NCBI RefSeq assembly: GCF_036013645.1 | Contig: NZ_CP107869.1 | Span: 5,208,001 to 5,272,000, forward strand | DNA from: Streptomyces sp. NBC_00490 | Lineage (GTDB): Bacteria; Actinomycetota; Actinomycetes; Streptomycetales; Streptomycetaceae | DNA: 64,000 nt | Direction of reading: 5' to 3' | Shown here: piece after piece, positions 10,448 to 18,733 of the stretch | How the letters are laid out: each line of letters begins with the position of its first letter | How positions within the stretch are numbered: position 1 is the stretch's first letter | Made by a program: the position numbers and the translations under genes | The notes under the pieces: generated by a model | Seen by the model: the letters and a program-made list of their open reading frames with translations, nothing else | Databases searched by the model: none | Told to the model about the DNA's origin: nothing

Positions 10448-10762
10448 TCACCACCACAGCGGGGTGAAGTTGATGGACGTGTTGTCGTTGCCCTGATTGA
10501 TGGCCGTGAACGCGGAGCCGTTGACCTGCGCGGTGTTGCTCTGGTTCGAGGCACCGGAGCCCACCGCGTTCTGCTGCGTGGTGGACGAGTTGCCGTTGTT
10601 GGTGCCACCGACACCGCTGCCGACGATGCTCGCGACACCCGCGTTCGATCCGTCGTCCGCGAAGCCACCGTTGTCCGCCGTCGCGACGCCGGTGAAGAGC
10701 GCGGCGGCGAGCGGAAGGGCGGAGACGGCGGCGATGAGGCGGGCGGTACGGATGCTTGCCAT
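10448..10762 (-). CDS. small secreted Asn/Gln/Gly-rich protein
   Basis: A 104-residue protein with a Sec signal peptide (twin Arg/charged N-terminus, hydrophobic core about 8-25, cleavage after GVATA-D) and a good ribosome site, GGAGGAAGAAC. The mature part of about 75 residues is rich in Asn, Gln, Ser and Gly, has no Cys, and ends in PLWW. The spacing of Asn and Gln (NAVGSGASNQSNTAQV, AINQGNDNTSIN) recalls curli-type strand-turn repeats, so an amyloid-like surface protein is possible. It is not a chaplin or rodlin by the motifs I know. Nothing nearby suggests a dedicated secretion partner. Confidence 0.75.
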   Translation of the reverse strand: MASIRTARLIAAVSALPLAAALFTGVATADNGGFADDGSNAGVASIVGSGVGGTNNGNSSTTQQNAVGSGASNQSNTAQVNGSAFTAINQGNDNTSINFTPLWW

Positions 10763-11109
10763 GTTCTTCCTCCAGAACCCGGCTTCATAGCCGGAAGTAC
10801 GTCAAGTAGAGCTTTTTCCCGGGCAGTTGGCCGACCGCCTCGGAGTCGATCACGACGTCGCGAGATCAGAGTTGCCCACCGAATCCCCGGCGAACCAGCC
10901 CGGAAGCGACCATTCCCCCTGAAGCGTGAGGACAAGTTGATAAACCCCTTTCACGACCTTGAGCATCAGGTCAGGGTGATTCGGGCAGACCCATCCCAAG
11001 CGCCGCAAGAGGGGAAGCGTTCCGGCGCTTTTCCGGCCAACCCACCCCGCTCGGCGAGTCGCCCTGGAATACGCTTCCCTTTCTCGAACAGGTGTACGAA
11101 AATAGAGTC
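10763..11109. other. intergenic region without a recognised gene
   Basis: This interval lies between divergent genes. Only the -10-like GAAAAT at 11098-11103, 6 nt before the prim-pol start, is worth marking; it would make that mRNA leaderless. I see no conserved RNA or repeat here. Confidence 0.4.
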
Positions 11110-11976
11110 ATGGCCACCACAGACCGGCAGGCCACGACGCTGGCCCTCGCCCACGCCCTGTCAGCCGCCGAACGCGGCCTGGCCGTCATCCCCCTGTCCC
11201 GTTCGAAACTCCCGGCCCTGCGCTCCCCGCACCGCGACGACCCCGAGGCCCCGCCCTGCCACGGCGAGTGCGGCCGCTTCGGCCACGGGGTCTACGACGC
11301 CGCCACCGACCCGAACCGCATCCGCGAACTGTTCGCCGCGGCCCCCTGGGCGACGGGCTACGGCATCGCCTGCGGCCTCCCGCCCCACCACCTGATCGGC
11401 ATCGACCTCGACACGAAATCGGACACGGACTCCTCGGCGGCCCTGCGCGAGCTGGCCCTGCGCCACCTGTTCACGATCCCCGCCACGGTCGTCGTCCTGA
11501 CCCCCAGCGGCGGCCGCCACCTCTGGCTGAGCGGCCCACCCGACGTCGTCGTGCCCAACTCGGCCGGCCGCCTGGCCCCCGGCATCGACATCCGGGGCGC
11601 CGGCGGCTACCTCGTAGGCCCCGGCTCCCGCACCGACCACGGCGTGTACGCGACGGCCCCCGGTACGGCCCATCTGGCCCCCGCCGCCTGCCCGCCCGCC
11701 CTGCTGCGCCTCCTGCTGCCCCCGCCCCGCACCCACCACCCCACGCCCCCGTCGGCGGGCGACCACGGTCAGGGCCTGGTCCAGTTCGTCCTCGCCGCGC
11801 ACGAGGGACAGCGCAACACCCGCCTGTTCTGGGCGGCCTGCCGTGCCTACGAGGACGGCATCGGCCCCGCCCTCGTCGATCCCCTGGTCGACGCGGCCCT
11901 CAACACCGGCCTCACCGAACGCGAGGCCCGCGCGACGATCGCGTCGGCGGCACGCATGACGGGGCACCGGCCGTAA
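11110..11976 (+). CDS. orphan bifunctional primase/polymerase (prim-pol) domain protein
   Basis: A 288-residue stand-alone prim-pol domain of the archaeo-eukaryotic primase superfamily, normally found in plasmid and phage replicases. The metal-binding DxD is present (GIDLDTKS near residue 100), as is the His motif SGGRHLWLS near 135 and a CHGECGRFGHG Cys/His cluster near residue 55 that may bind zinc. There is no helicase domain. The ATG at 11110 is chosen over an ATG 18 nt upstream because the protein family starts there and a GAAAAT -10-like box gives a leaderless transcript. Function in the chromosome is unknown; repair or lagging-strand roles are possible. Confidence 0.8.
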   Translation: MATTDRQATTLALAHALSAAERGLAVIPLSRSKLPALRSPHRDDPEAPPCHGECGRFGHGVYDAATDPNRIRELFAAAPWATGYGIACGLPPHHLIGIDLDTKSDTDSSAALRELALRHLFTIPATVVVLTPSGGRHLWLSGPPDVVVPNSAGRLAPGIDIRGAGGYLVGPGSRTDHGVYATAPGTAHLAPAACPPALLRLLLPPPRTHHPTPPSAGDHGQGLVQFVLAAHEGQRNTRLFWAACRAYEDGIGPALVDPLVDAALNTGLTEREARATIASAARMTGHRP

Positions 11977-12034
11977 GGCATGTACGAACCGGCGTCGGCC
12001 ATGAAATTCACGGGAGCTCGATGCACCACCGCCC

Positions 12035-12479
12035 TAGAGTGCCGACCATGTCACTGGCCCGCCTCGTCCTGACCTCCGGCCGCAGCATCGACCTCTCCGA
12101 CCTGCGGCTCTCCTCGACGTACGGCGGAATGCTGGAGGGTTATCCCTGCAAGCCGGTCAACGAGATGAAGATCAAAGGCCTGTTGCAGTCGGCGGAGCGG
12201 GATTTCCCGAGGACGCCGGTCCACCTGGTCCCGCCCCCGCGGGAGTACCCGGACCAGTACGCGGGTGCCTTCGGCCCGGTGGAGGTGCTCCCGCCGGTGG
12301 CGTGCGTGGGCCACTTCCGCTCCGACGCCATGAACCCGGCCCACGATCCGATCCTGTACCGGTCGGACCTCACGGTCATCTGGTTCCAGCCCACCACGCA
12401 GGTGCCATCGGGCTGCGACGCGGAGCCCGGGCTGCGCGACGTGGCGTGGGACGAACTGGCCCAGGACTACGAGCTGTAG
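12035..12479 (+). CDS. hypothetical protein with leaderless promoter (CDS 12048-12479)
   Basis: A 143-residue protein that I do not recognise; coding starts at ATG 12048. A -10 box TAGAGT (12035-12040) lies 7 nt before the ATG and there is no ribosome site, so a leaderless mRNA is likely. The sequence is acidic, has no signal peptide or membrane segment, and contains two Trp-bearing C-terminal motifs (LTVIWFQP and DVAWDELAQDYEL). It sits with another small unknown gene next to tRNA-Ser(TGA), a context where accessory genes collect. An immunity-like role is speculation. Confidence 0.65.
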
Positions 12480-12606
12480 CCGAACCGCTTGCCGCGGCCC
12501 GGGAAGGCGTACGGGGCACGGGGATCGGCCGTATCCCTCGGCCCGCCTCACCGCGGGTGGCTACCCGGCGATGCAAGTACCTTTGGCCACCGGACGAAGG
12601 AAAGTC

Positions 12607-13068
12607 GTGAAGTACGCAGTTGTGGAGCAGCGGGGGCAAGGCACCTACTGGCACGACCCCAGCCCCTATGTCGCCAAGCTGTCCGAGATTCTTCCGAAGC
12701 TGCCTCCCGGGGCAAGGTCCTTTGCTTCGCATCCCGAGCACTACGACTTCTCGGCACCGCGCTGTGTGAAGGACCTGAGGCCCCAGGAACTGCCCTCAGC
12801 TGCTGATGACCTGGGGCACTACGAGCTTCGGTTCGCCTGGTCAGGGTGCGAGAGCGATGTACTCACCATCCGCTACAAGGGCGTCAGCAGCGTTCACATC
12901 ACGTCTGACGACGGTGGCCCTGTCGAGCTGTCGGACTACAACAGCGTGCGCCTGGACGAAGTCCTGCCGCACGAGGCCGGATGCAGCCACGAGCTGAGGC
13001 TGACGACGGGGACCGTGCGGGTCGAGTGCGCAGACCTCACAGCGAGCTGGGCGCCGATCAGCAGCTAG
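12607..13068 (+). CDS. hypothetical protein, possible immunity-type fold
   Basis: A 153-residue soluble protein starting at GTG 12607 behind GAAGGAAA. The C-terminal half (DYNSVRLDEVLPHEAG, then HELRLTTGTVRVECADL) looks like the beta-rich small proteins often annotated as immunity or polymorphic-toxin accessory proteins, but I cannot name a family with confidence. Codon choice is less GC-biased than in neighbouring genes (several CTT, TTT and GTT codons), which hints at transfer. It ends about 120 bp before tRNA-Ser(TGA). Confidence 0.6.
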   Translation: MKYAVVEQRGQGTYWHDPSPYVAKLSEILPKLPPGARSFASHPEHYDFSAPRCVKDLRPQELPSAADDLGHYELRFAWSGCESDVLTIRYKGVSSVHITSDDGGPVELSDYNSVRLDEVLPHEAGCSHELRLTTGTVRVECADLTASWAPISS

Positions 13069-13185
13069 CGAAGCGTGACCCTCCCGTGCCCGATCGAGCG
13101 GGCGCCCCGGGAACAACGGTCACCCACAGGCAGAGACCAAGGAACAGCCCCCGACCGATTTACCTGGCCAGGGGCCGTTCACCTG

Positions 13186-13272
13186 CGGTGGGTGTGGGAT
13201 TTGAACCCACGGTGACATCGCTGCCACGACGGTTTTCAAGACCGTTCCCTTAGGCCACTCGGGCAACCCACC
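13186..13272 (-). tRNA. tRNA-Ser (anticodon TGA)
   Basis: An 87-nt class II tRNA on the minus strand. The acceptor GGTGGGT pairs with ACCCACC, with discriminator G. The anticodon stem-loop is CGGTCTTGAAAACCG, giving TGA, which reads UCA-type codons. A long variable arm and the T-loop TTCAAAT are present. The CCA end is not encoded. Confidence 0.97.
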
Positions 13273-13335
13273 CCGCGCCACCGGTGATCGGTGGCGCGGG
13301 GACCAGAGTAACCGGTGAGCACGCGCGCGCGTGGG

Positions 13336-14820
13336 TCAGCTGTCGCCCTCGCGGGAACCCAGGGTGAGATCCACGGTGTTGGTCTTGCCACCGCGTTCGT
13401 AGGTGATCTTGACCTTGTCGCCGGGCTGGTGGGTCCAGATCTCGCCGATGAGGGTGGGGCCGGAGTCGATGACCCGGTCGTCGAGCTTGGTGATGACGTC
13501 GCCGGGCTTGAGGCCCGCCTTGGCCGCCGGGCCGCCCGCCTCGACCGCGTCGGAGCCGCTGGCGCCCTGCTCCGTGATCTTCGCGCCGCCCGTGGAGTCC
13601 TCCAGGGAGACCGAGGCGCCGATCTTGGCGTACACCGGCTTGCCGGTCTTGATCAGCTGCTGGGCCACGTACTTGGCCTGGTTGATCGGGATGGCGAAGC
13701 CGAGGCCGATCGAGCCGGACTGGCTGGTGCCGCCCAGGCCGCCGTTGCTGCTGGACTGGATCGCGGAGTTGATGCCGATCACATTGCCCTGGGCGTCCAG
13801 GAGGGGGCCGCCCGAGTTGCCCGGGTTGATCGAGGCGTCCGTCTGCAGGGCGCTCATGTACGACGCGTTCGAACCGCTGCCGTCGCTCGACGCGACCGGG
13901 CGGTTCTTGGCGCTGATGATGCCCGTCGTGACCGTGTTGGAGAGGCCGAAGGGGGCGCCGATGGCGATCGTCGAGTCGCCCACCGCCACCTTGTCCGAGT
14001 TGCCCAGCGTCAGCGGCTTCAGGTCGCTCGGCGCGTTCTTGAGCTTGATCACCGCCACGTCGTAGCCCTGCGCGTGGCCCACGACCTCGGCGTCGTACTT
14101 CTTGCCGCTCGGGAAGGTCGCGGTCAGCTTGCCGCCGTCCACCGCGTCCGCCACGACGTGGTTGTTGGTGACGATGTGGCCCTCGGTGTCGAAGACGAAG
14201 CCGGTGCCGGTGCCGCCCTCGCCGCTGCTGGACTCGGCCTGGATGGTGACCGTGCTCGGCAGGGCCATGGCGGCCACGCCCGCGACCGTGCCGGCGTCAC
14301 GCTTGACGGAGCCGCCGCTGTCGGAGGCCGAGACGGTGGTCGACGAGCCGTTGTCGTCGTTCTTGGCCAGGGTGTAGCCGAGACCGCCGCCCAGGCCGCC
14401 CGCGACCAGCGCGGCGATCAGGACCGCCGCCATCAGGCCGCCGCGGCGGGACTTCGGGGCGGGCTGCTGGTAGGAGGCGCCCCAGCCACCGGCACCCGCA
14501 CCCGCGCCGCCCGAGCCGCTGTCGGCGTACGTCGGGGTGGCCGGGGGCGGGGGCGGCCAGGAGCCGTCCGGCGCCCGGCCGGGGGCCGCGCCGCCCTGCG
14601 GACCGCCCGCGCTCGCCGAGGCGTACGCCGGTGCCTGGCCCGCGTGGACCAGTTCCTGCTCCGGTGCGCCGGGGGCGTGCGGGGGCGTCGTGGGGAACTG
14701 GGTCGTCGGGGCGCCGCTGCCGGGCGCGGTTGCCTGCGGGGAGGCTGCGGGGGAATCCACCGGCACGGGAGGTGCGGACGGGGCCGGGGGTACCGCAGTG
14801 CCCTCGTTCTCGGTGCTCAC
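13336..14820 (-). CDS. membrane-anchored HtrA-type serine protease with PDZ domain
   Basis: A 494-residue DegP/HtrA-family protease for extracytoplasmic quality control. A Pro-rich cytoplasmic N-terminus of about 120 residues precedes one membrane helix (about 125-150). A trypsin-like domain follows with His in TNNHVVAD (near 222), Asp in YDVAVIKL (near 255) and Ser in NPGNSGGPLLD (near 335). A single PDZ domain covers about 395-490 (AAKAGLKPGDVI). It starts at GTG 14820, 7 nt after GAGGAG. It is transcribed alone and is divergent from the phosphodiesterase gene. Confidence 0.93.
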   Translation of the reverse strand: MSTENEGTAVPPAPSAPPVPVDSPAASPQATAPGSGAPTTQFPTTPPHAPGAPEQELVHAGQAPAYASASAGGPQGGAAPGRAPDGSWPPPPPATPTYADSGSGGAGAGAGGWGASYQQPAPKSRRGGLMAAVLIAALVAGGLGGGLGYTLAKNDDNGSSTTVSASDSGGSVKRDAGTVAGVAAMALPSTVTIQAESSSGEGGTGTGFVFDTEGHIVTNNHVVADAVDGGKLTATFPSGKKYDAEVVGHAQGYDVAVIKLKNAPSDLKPLTLGNSDKVAVGDSTIAIGAPFGLSNTVTTGIISAKNRPVASSDGSGSNASYMSALQTDASINPGNSGGPLLDAQGNVIGINSAIQSSSNGGLGGTSQSGSIGLGFAIPINQAKYVAQQLIKTGKPVYAKIGASVSLEDSTGGAKITEQGASGSDAVEAGGPAAKAGLKPGDVITKLDDRVIDSGPTLIGEIWTHQPGDKVKITYERGGKTNTVDLTLGSREGDS

Positions 14821-15069
14821 AGCTTTTCTCCTCGATCCACGGCTGTTGTCCTGATGTCACGCTCGTTCACGCTTGCCGACGGTCCGGCGCGATGCAGCTG
14901 TGCATGTGCTTTTGTATGCCGTCAGCTTTTCCCACAGGCCGTCAGAGCACCATAAGCGGTGGCTGTGGGTCCGTGACTTTCCTTTATATGGGACCTGTCC
15001 GGCGAACCGGACGCATCTTGGCGCCCTCCTCGTGCGACGCGTACCCCGGTGCGGTGGCACCATGACGCG

Positions 15070-15879
15070 GTGACCCACGCACGGCAGCAAAGCATTCAGG
15101 TCGTCGCTCACCGTGGAGCCTCCGAAGAGGCCCCGGAGCACACTCTGGCCGCGTACAAGAAGGCGATCGAGGACGGTGCCGACGCCCTCGAGTGCGATGT
15201 GCGCCTGACCGCCGACGGCCATCTCGTCTGCGTCCACGACCGACGCGTCAACCGTACGTCCAACGGGCGCGGGGCGGTCTCCGCCCTGGAGCTGGCCGAC
15301 CTGGCCGCCCTGGACTTCGGCTCCTGGCGGAACCGGGACGAGGAGCCCGACTGGGAGCACCGCCCGGAGGACCGTGAGGACACCTCCGTACTGACGCTGG
15401 AGCGGCTCCTCGAACTGGTCGCGGACTCGGGGCGGCGGGTGGAGCTGGCCATCGAGACCAAGCACCCCACCCGCTGGGCCGGGCAGGTGGAGGAGCGGCT
15501 GCTCGTCCTGCTGAAGCGGTTCGGGCTGGACGCGCCCGCCTCGGCCGCCGACTCCCCGGTGCGGATCATGAGCTTCTCGGCCCGCTCGCTGCATCGCGTG
15601 CGTGCCGCCTCGTCGGCGCTGCCCACGGTCTACCTGATGCAGTTCGTCTCGCCCCGGCTGAGGGACGGTCGGCTTCCGGCGGGCGTCCGCATCGCGGGGC
15701 CCTCGATCCGGATCGTGCGCAATCACCCGGCGTACATCGAGCGGCTGAAACGAGCCGGTCACCAGGTGCACGTATGGACGGTGAACGAGCCCGAGGACGT
15801 GGATCTCTGTGTCGAGCTCGGCATCGACGCGATCATCACCAACCGACCGCGCGCAGTCCTGCGCCAGCTGGGCAGATAA
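15070..15879 (+). CDS. glycerophosphodiester phosphodiesterase
   Basis: A 269-residue GDPD-family TIM barrel that releases glycerol-3-phosphate from deacylated phospholipids. The diagnostic residues are visible: VAHRGASEEAPEHT with the catalytic His-Arg and Glu, the metal acids in ALECDVRLTADG, and the second catalytic His in VCVHDRRVNRT. The C-terminus ends in the usual GIDAIITNRP. GTG 15070 is preferred, with a weak CACCAT -10-like box 6 nt upstream suggesting a leaderless message. No signal peptide, so it is probably cytoplasmic. Confidence 0.9.
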   Translation: MTHARQQSIQVVAHRGASEEAPEHTLAAYKKAIEDGADALECDVRLTADGHLVCVHDRRVNRTSNGRGAVSALELADLAALDFGSWRNRDEEPDWEHRPEDREDTSVLTLERLLELVADSGRRVELAIETKHPTRWAGQVEERLLVLLKRFGLDAPASAADSPVRIMSFSARSLHRVRAASSALPTVYLMQFVSPRLRDGRLPAGVRIAGPSIRIVRNHPAYIERLKRAGHQVHVWTVNEPEDVDLCVELGIDAIITNRPRAVLRQLGR

Positions 15880-16119
15880 CCAAAACGCCGACAACTGGTA
15901 AAGACCTGTGACGACATCTTGACCCGGCCCCCCGGGCACCCGCATTCTCCCAACCCGGCCAGGACGTCGAAATCCAGCCAGTCGATTACAGGGTGTGCTC
16001 CGGCGCGTTCGGACCGTATTCGATCGTTACGAATGCGTCAGCGGACCTTGATTGGCCGGTTTCCGGTACAGGCCAATGGGGCATCCACACCGTGGCGTGG
16101 GGCAAAGGAGGTCTCGGGG

Positions 16120-16671
16120 GTGGCGTTGGTGGTGGCACAGGAGGTGCCCACGTCGTCGAGCATGGCCGTACCCCATGGCCCTGCGGGCGTGGGGGAAGCA
16201 AGGCACCGGATGCGTTCTCAGCTGCGCAGAGGTGGTGTGTCGGAAGCGGTCATCGACGACGCCGTACTCATTCTTTCCGAACTCTTGAGCAATGCGTGCA
16301 AGCACGGTCGGCCACTGGGCGACGCCCTGGCCGGGGACGGCGATGTCCGCGCCGCCTGGCGGGTGGACACCGGGGGCAGACTCACGGTCGAGGTGACGGA
16401 CGGCGGTGGGCCCACCCGCCCTGCTCCGGCCACGCCCTCGGTCACCGCACACGGCGGCCGCGGGCTGAACATCATCACCGCACTGTCCGACGACTGGGGC
16501 GTCAGGGACGACGCCCGCGGCGAGGTCACGGTGTGGGTGGTCGTCCACGACGACGTGCACGATCCGGACGCCTGTCACCGCCGCGACGACTTCGCCACGC
16601 GCATCACGGCTCCCTCGGTGTCGACGATGGCCGGTCTGGACTTCGCGGACGCGTTCACCGACCTGGACTAG
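16120..16671 (+). CDS. RsbW-like ATP-binding (anti-sigma factor type) protein
   Basis: A 183-residue HATPase_c protein of the partner-switching kinase family. The N box is LSELLSNACKHG, the G1 box VTDGGGP and the G2 box GGRGLNIITAL. GTG 16120 is fixed by AAAGGAGGT at 16104-16112 with 7-nt spacing, one of the strongest ribosome sites here. A C-terminal extension of about 45 acidic residues follows the fold. It would bind and inhibit a sigma factor or phosphorylate a STAS antagonist; no STAS gene is adjacent. Confidence 0.85.
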   Translation: MALVVAQEVPTSSSMAVPHGPAGVGEARHRMRSQLRRGGVSEAVIDDAVLILSELLSNACKHGRPLGDALAGDGDVRAAWRVDTGGRLTVEVTDGGGPTRPAPATPSVTAHGGRGLNIITALSDDWGVRDDARGEVTVWVVVHDDVHDPDACHRRDDFATRITAPSVSTMAGLDFADAFTDLD

Positions 16672-16856
16672 ACGCTCCGCCGGGAGGGCCGTGACGGTCC
16701 GCCCTCGGCGGCTCCGTCGTGGCTGGTCGTCCAGTTCCCCGCGCACCTGCGGGGCGTTACCGGACCGCCGGGGTTGTCCACAGGTTCCCGTCGGTCACCC
16801 CATGAACGGCTAGGCTCCCGCCGTACCAAGACCAGCCGTAACCGGGAGACCTCACG

Positions 16857-17822
16857 ATGGCCAAGAAGCGACCCCAGACGAAGGCCAAAGGCCCGCAGAT
16901 CGCCGACGGGGAGGTCCCGGTCGTCGGTGCCCGCGAGCCCTGCCCCTGCGGCAGCGGCCGCCGCTACAAGGCCTGTCACGGCCGGGCCGCCGCGCACGCG
17001 GTGACCGAGCTGGTGCAGCGCCCGTTCGAGGGGCTGCCGGGCGAGGGCGACTGGGTGGCCCTGCGCGAGCTGGTGCCGGCCGCCACGGTCGAGCTGACGC
17101 TGAAGGGCGGCCTCCCCGAGGGCGTCCCGTCGGTCTCGCTGGCCACGGTGCTGCCGATGGCCTGGCCGGCGCTGCGCCGCGAAGACGGCTCGGTGCTGCT
17201 GGGCCTGCAGAACGACACGGCGTCGGGCGACATCAGCCGCGACCTCGCCGACACCCTCCAGCGCGCCCTCACCGCCGACCCGGGCACCCCGGTCCAGGGC
17301 CGCCGCGCCCCCGCCGACGGCCCGCGACTGCAGGATCTGCTCGACCCCGAAGGCACGTTCGAGCCAGTCGTGCACTCGGGCTTCGAGTTCTGGGTGCCGG
17401 ACGCGGAGAACTCCAGCCCGGAGGTGGCCGCCTCCCTGGAGCGCGCCAACGCCGCGGCCATCCCGACCGCCAAGCTCCAGGGCGTGGACGCCGCCTACTG
17501 GTGCGAGACGCCGGACAAGAACCACCTGCGCTGGGTCATGCCGTATCCCGAGGAGCAGCTTCTGGACGCGCTCGCGCGGCTGCACGCGGCGGGCCGGGCC
17601 GGGCTCGGCGAGGGCACCCGGCTCGTGGGTTCCTTCCGCGCGCACGGGCTCACCGTGCCGGTCTGGGACCTGCCGAGCGGAGTCACCGCGGAGGACATGG
17701 AGAAGCCGGCGGCCGAGTTCGCCGAGCGCCTCACCGGCGCGCTGGCCTCGGACGCTCCGCTCACCGCGGACGAGCGTCGCGCGCGTGGCGGGCTGACCAA
17801 CCGACAGGTCACGCTCAGCTGA
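16857..17822 (+). CDS. DUF5926 family protein with N-terminal SEC-C motif
   Basis: A 321-residue actinobacterial protein. The basic N-terminus leads into a SEC-C zinc-binding motif, [15 protein letters not shown], near residue 28-42, the type found at the SecA C-terminus. The rest is the DUF5926 domain without a known activity. ATG 16857 follows GGGAGACC. A single TTGTCCACA DnaA box lies upstream at 16774-16782. A hairpin at 17840-17871 probably ends its transcript. The function is unknown; zinc-mediated ribosome or protein contact is a guess from the motif. Confidence 0.8.
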   Translation: MAKKRPQTKAKGPQIADGEVPVVGAREPCPCGSGRRYKACHGRAAAHAVTELVQRPFEGLPGEGDWVALRELVPAATVELTLKGGLPEGVPSVSLATVLPMAWPALRREDGSVLLGLQNDTASGDISRDLADTLQRALTADPGTPVQGRRAPADGPRLQDLLDPEGTFEPVVHSGFEFWVPDAENSSPEVAASLERANAAAIPTAKLQGVDAAYWCETPDKNHLRWVMPYPEEQLLDALARLHAAGRAGLGEGTRLVGSFRAHGLTVPVWDLPSGVTAEDMEKPAAEFAERLTGALASDAPLTADERRARGGLTNRQVTLS

Positions 17823-17839
17823 CACACAGGTTCGAAACC

Positions 17840-17871
17840 GGGAGCTGCTGACTGGTCGGTCAGCGGCTCCC
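17840..17871 (+). terminator. hairpin terminator after the DUF5926 gene
   Basis: GGGAGC-T-GCTGAC pairs with GTCAGC-G-GCTCCC around a 6-nt loop, starting 18 nt after the stop codon. There is no long T-run, as is usual for Streptomyces hairpin terminators. Confidence 0.7.
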
Positions 17872-17952
17872 GTGGCGTGCGGAGCCCCGGGAGGCGCTCA
17901 CAACTCCCGTCCGGAGCAAGTGAGTCGGTGTCCGGAAAGCCGATGAAAAACC

Positions 17953-18046
17953 GAGATCGAATTTGCGAACAGCCGATCTCTTGTTACCGTTCCAGTAGCC
18001 CGGTTGCTGGTGCATCCCCCGTCGCCAGCAACCGGGTCTTTCTTTG
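17953..18046 (+). ncRNA. two-hairpin element ending in a strong terminator; candidate small RNA
   Basis: Hairpin 1 pairs GAGATCG (17953-17959) with CGATCTC (17974-17980). Hairpin 2 has perfect 12-bp arms, CCCGGTTGCTGG (17999-18010) and CCAGCAACCGGG (18025-18036), a 14-nt loop containing CCCCC, and a TCTTTCTTT tail. The preceding + strand gene already has its own hairpin, so this second one may end an independent short transcript. The C-rich loop recalls the actinobacterial 6C RNA, but I see only one C-run, so I do not assign the family. Confidence 0.5.
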
Positions 18047-18077
18047 CGCCGTTCCGTTTACGCAACGCTGCCGGGCG

Positions 18078-18677
18078 TCAACTGCCCGTGTACGCACCGG
18101 AGTTGCTTCCGGAACGCAGCAGGAGCGGCCCCTGCCCGCCCCGTCCCGCGAACTCCGCGACCGCCGTGTACGCGCCCGGTTCGCCCTCGGTGCGCCGCCT
18201 GGGCGTCTCGCAGGTTCCCGGCTCGTCGCCCGCGCCCACGGCGCAGTGCATCTGCACGGTGCGGCCGCCGGGGCCCATGAGGCTGAGGACGGATTCCAGG
18301 CCGCCGCCGGTGGCGTTGCGGTAGTAGGTGCGCGCCCAGGTCTCCTCACCCTGCGTCAGGACACAGGTCTGTGCCTCGATGCCCTCGGGGGAGGTGAGTT
18401 CGGGTCCGCAGCGGGCGGCGGTGGCCAGGCCCAGGCCGAGCAGCCAGGGCGAGCTGGTGGGAGCGGCGACCTTGTGGTCCTCGCGCGCCCCGTCAGACGC
18501 GGCGCCTTCTTCACGTACGGCCGCCTCATCACGTACGGCGGCCTCGTCGCGTACAGCCGCCTCGTCGCGTACAGCGGTGCGGCGCTGCTCACCCACCTGT
18601 CCCGCGGACGCCACGGCCAGCGGCAGCGCGACCGCGCACACCACGACGCCCGTCAGGGCAAGCAGACGAAGGTTCAT
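18078..18677 (-). CDS. secreted protein with RDEAAV repeats
   Basis: A 199-residue protein starting at ATG 18677. A Sec signal peptide (core LLALTGVVVCAVALPLAVAS) is followed by a charged hexapeptide repeat, RDEAAV, present about three and a half times, and then a Cys-containing globular domain of about 130 residues (four Cys in the mature part: RCGPEL, TCVLTQ, HCAVG and TCETP). I do not recognise the domain; the four cysteines suggest two disulfides outside the cell. The ribosome site is weak. It is transcribed convergently to the DUF5926 gene and 56 bp after the degenerate prim-pol gene, perhaps in one unit. Confidence 0.72.
   Translation of the reverse strand: MNLRLLALTGVVVCAVALPLAVASAGQVGEQRRTAVRDEAAVRDEAAVRDEAAVREEGAASDGAREDHKVAAPTSSPWLLGLGLATAARCGPELTSPEGIEAQTCVLTQGEETWARTYYRNATGGGLESVLSLMGPGGRTVQMHCAVGAGDEPGTCETPRRRTEGEPGAYTAVAEFAGRGGQGPLLLRSGSNSGAYTGS
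18515..18574. repeat. 18-bp tandem repeat within the secreted-protein gene
   Basis: Units of 18 bp begin at 18515, 18533 and 18551, with a partial fourth at 18569. They encode the RDEAAV hexapeptide. A degenerate unit, VREEGA, flanks them. Copy number may vary between strains. Confidence 0.85.
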
Positions 18678-18733
18678 GAAAGGGACGATAACGAGCGCGC
18701 GCGGACGGCTGGTTCCGCGCGCGCCCGACACCC

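Noticed and set aside
15062..15073. Three-codon ATG ACG CGG TGA mini-ORF before the GDPD gene
   Set aside because: It is too short and has no ribosome site; it overlaps the GTG start by chance.
17953..18046. Assignment to the 6C small RNA family
   Set aside because: Only one C-run loop is present and the first hairpin does not fit, so only a generic small RNA candidate is reported.
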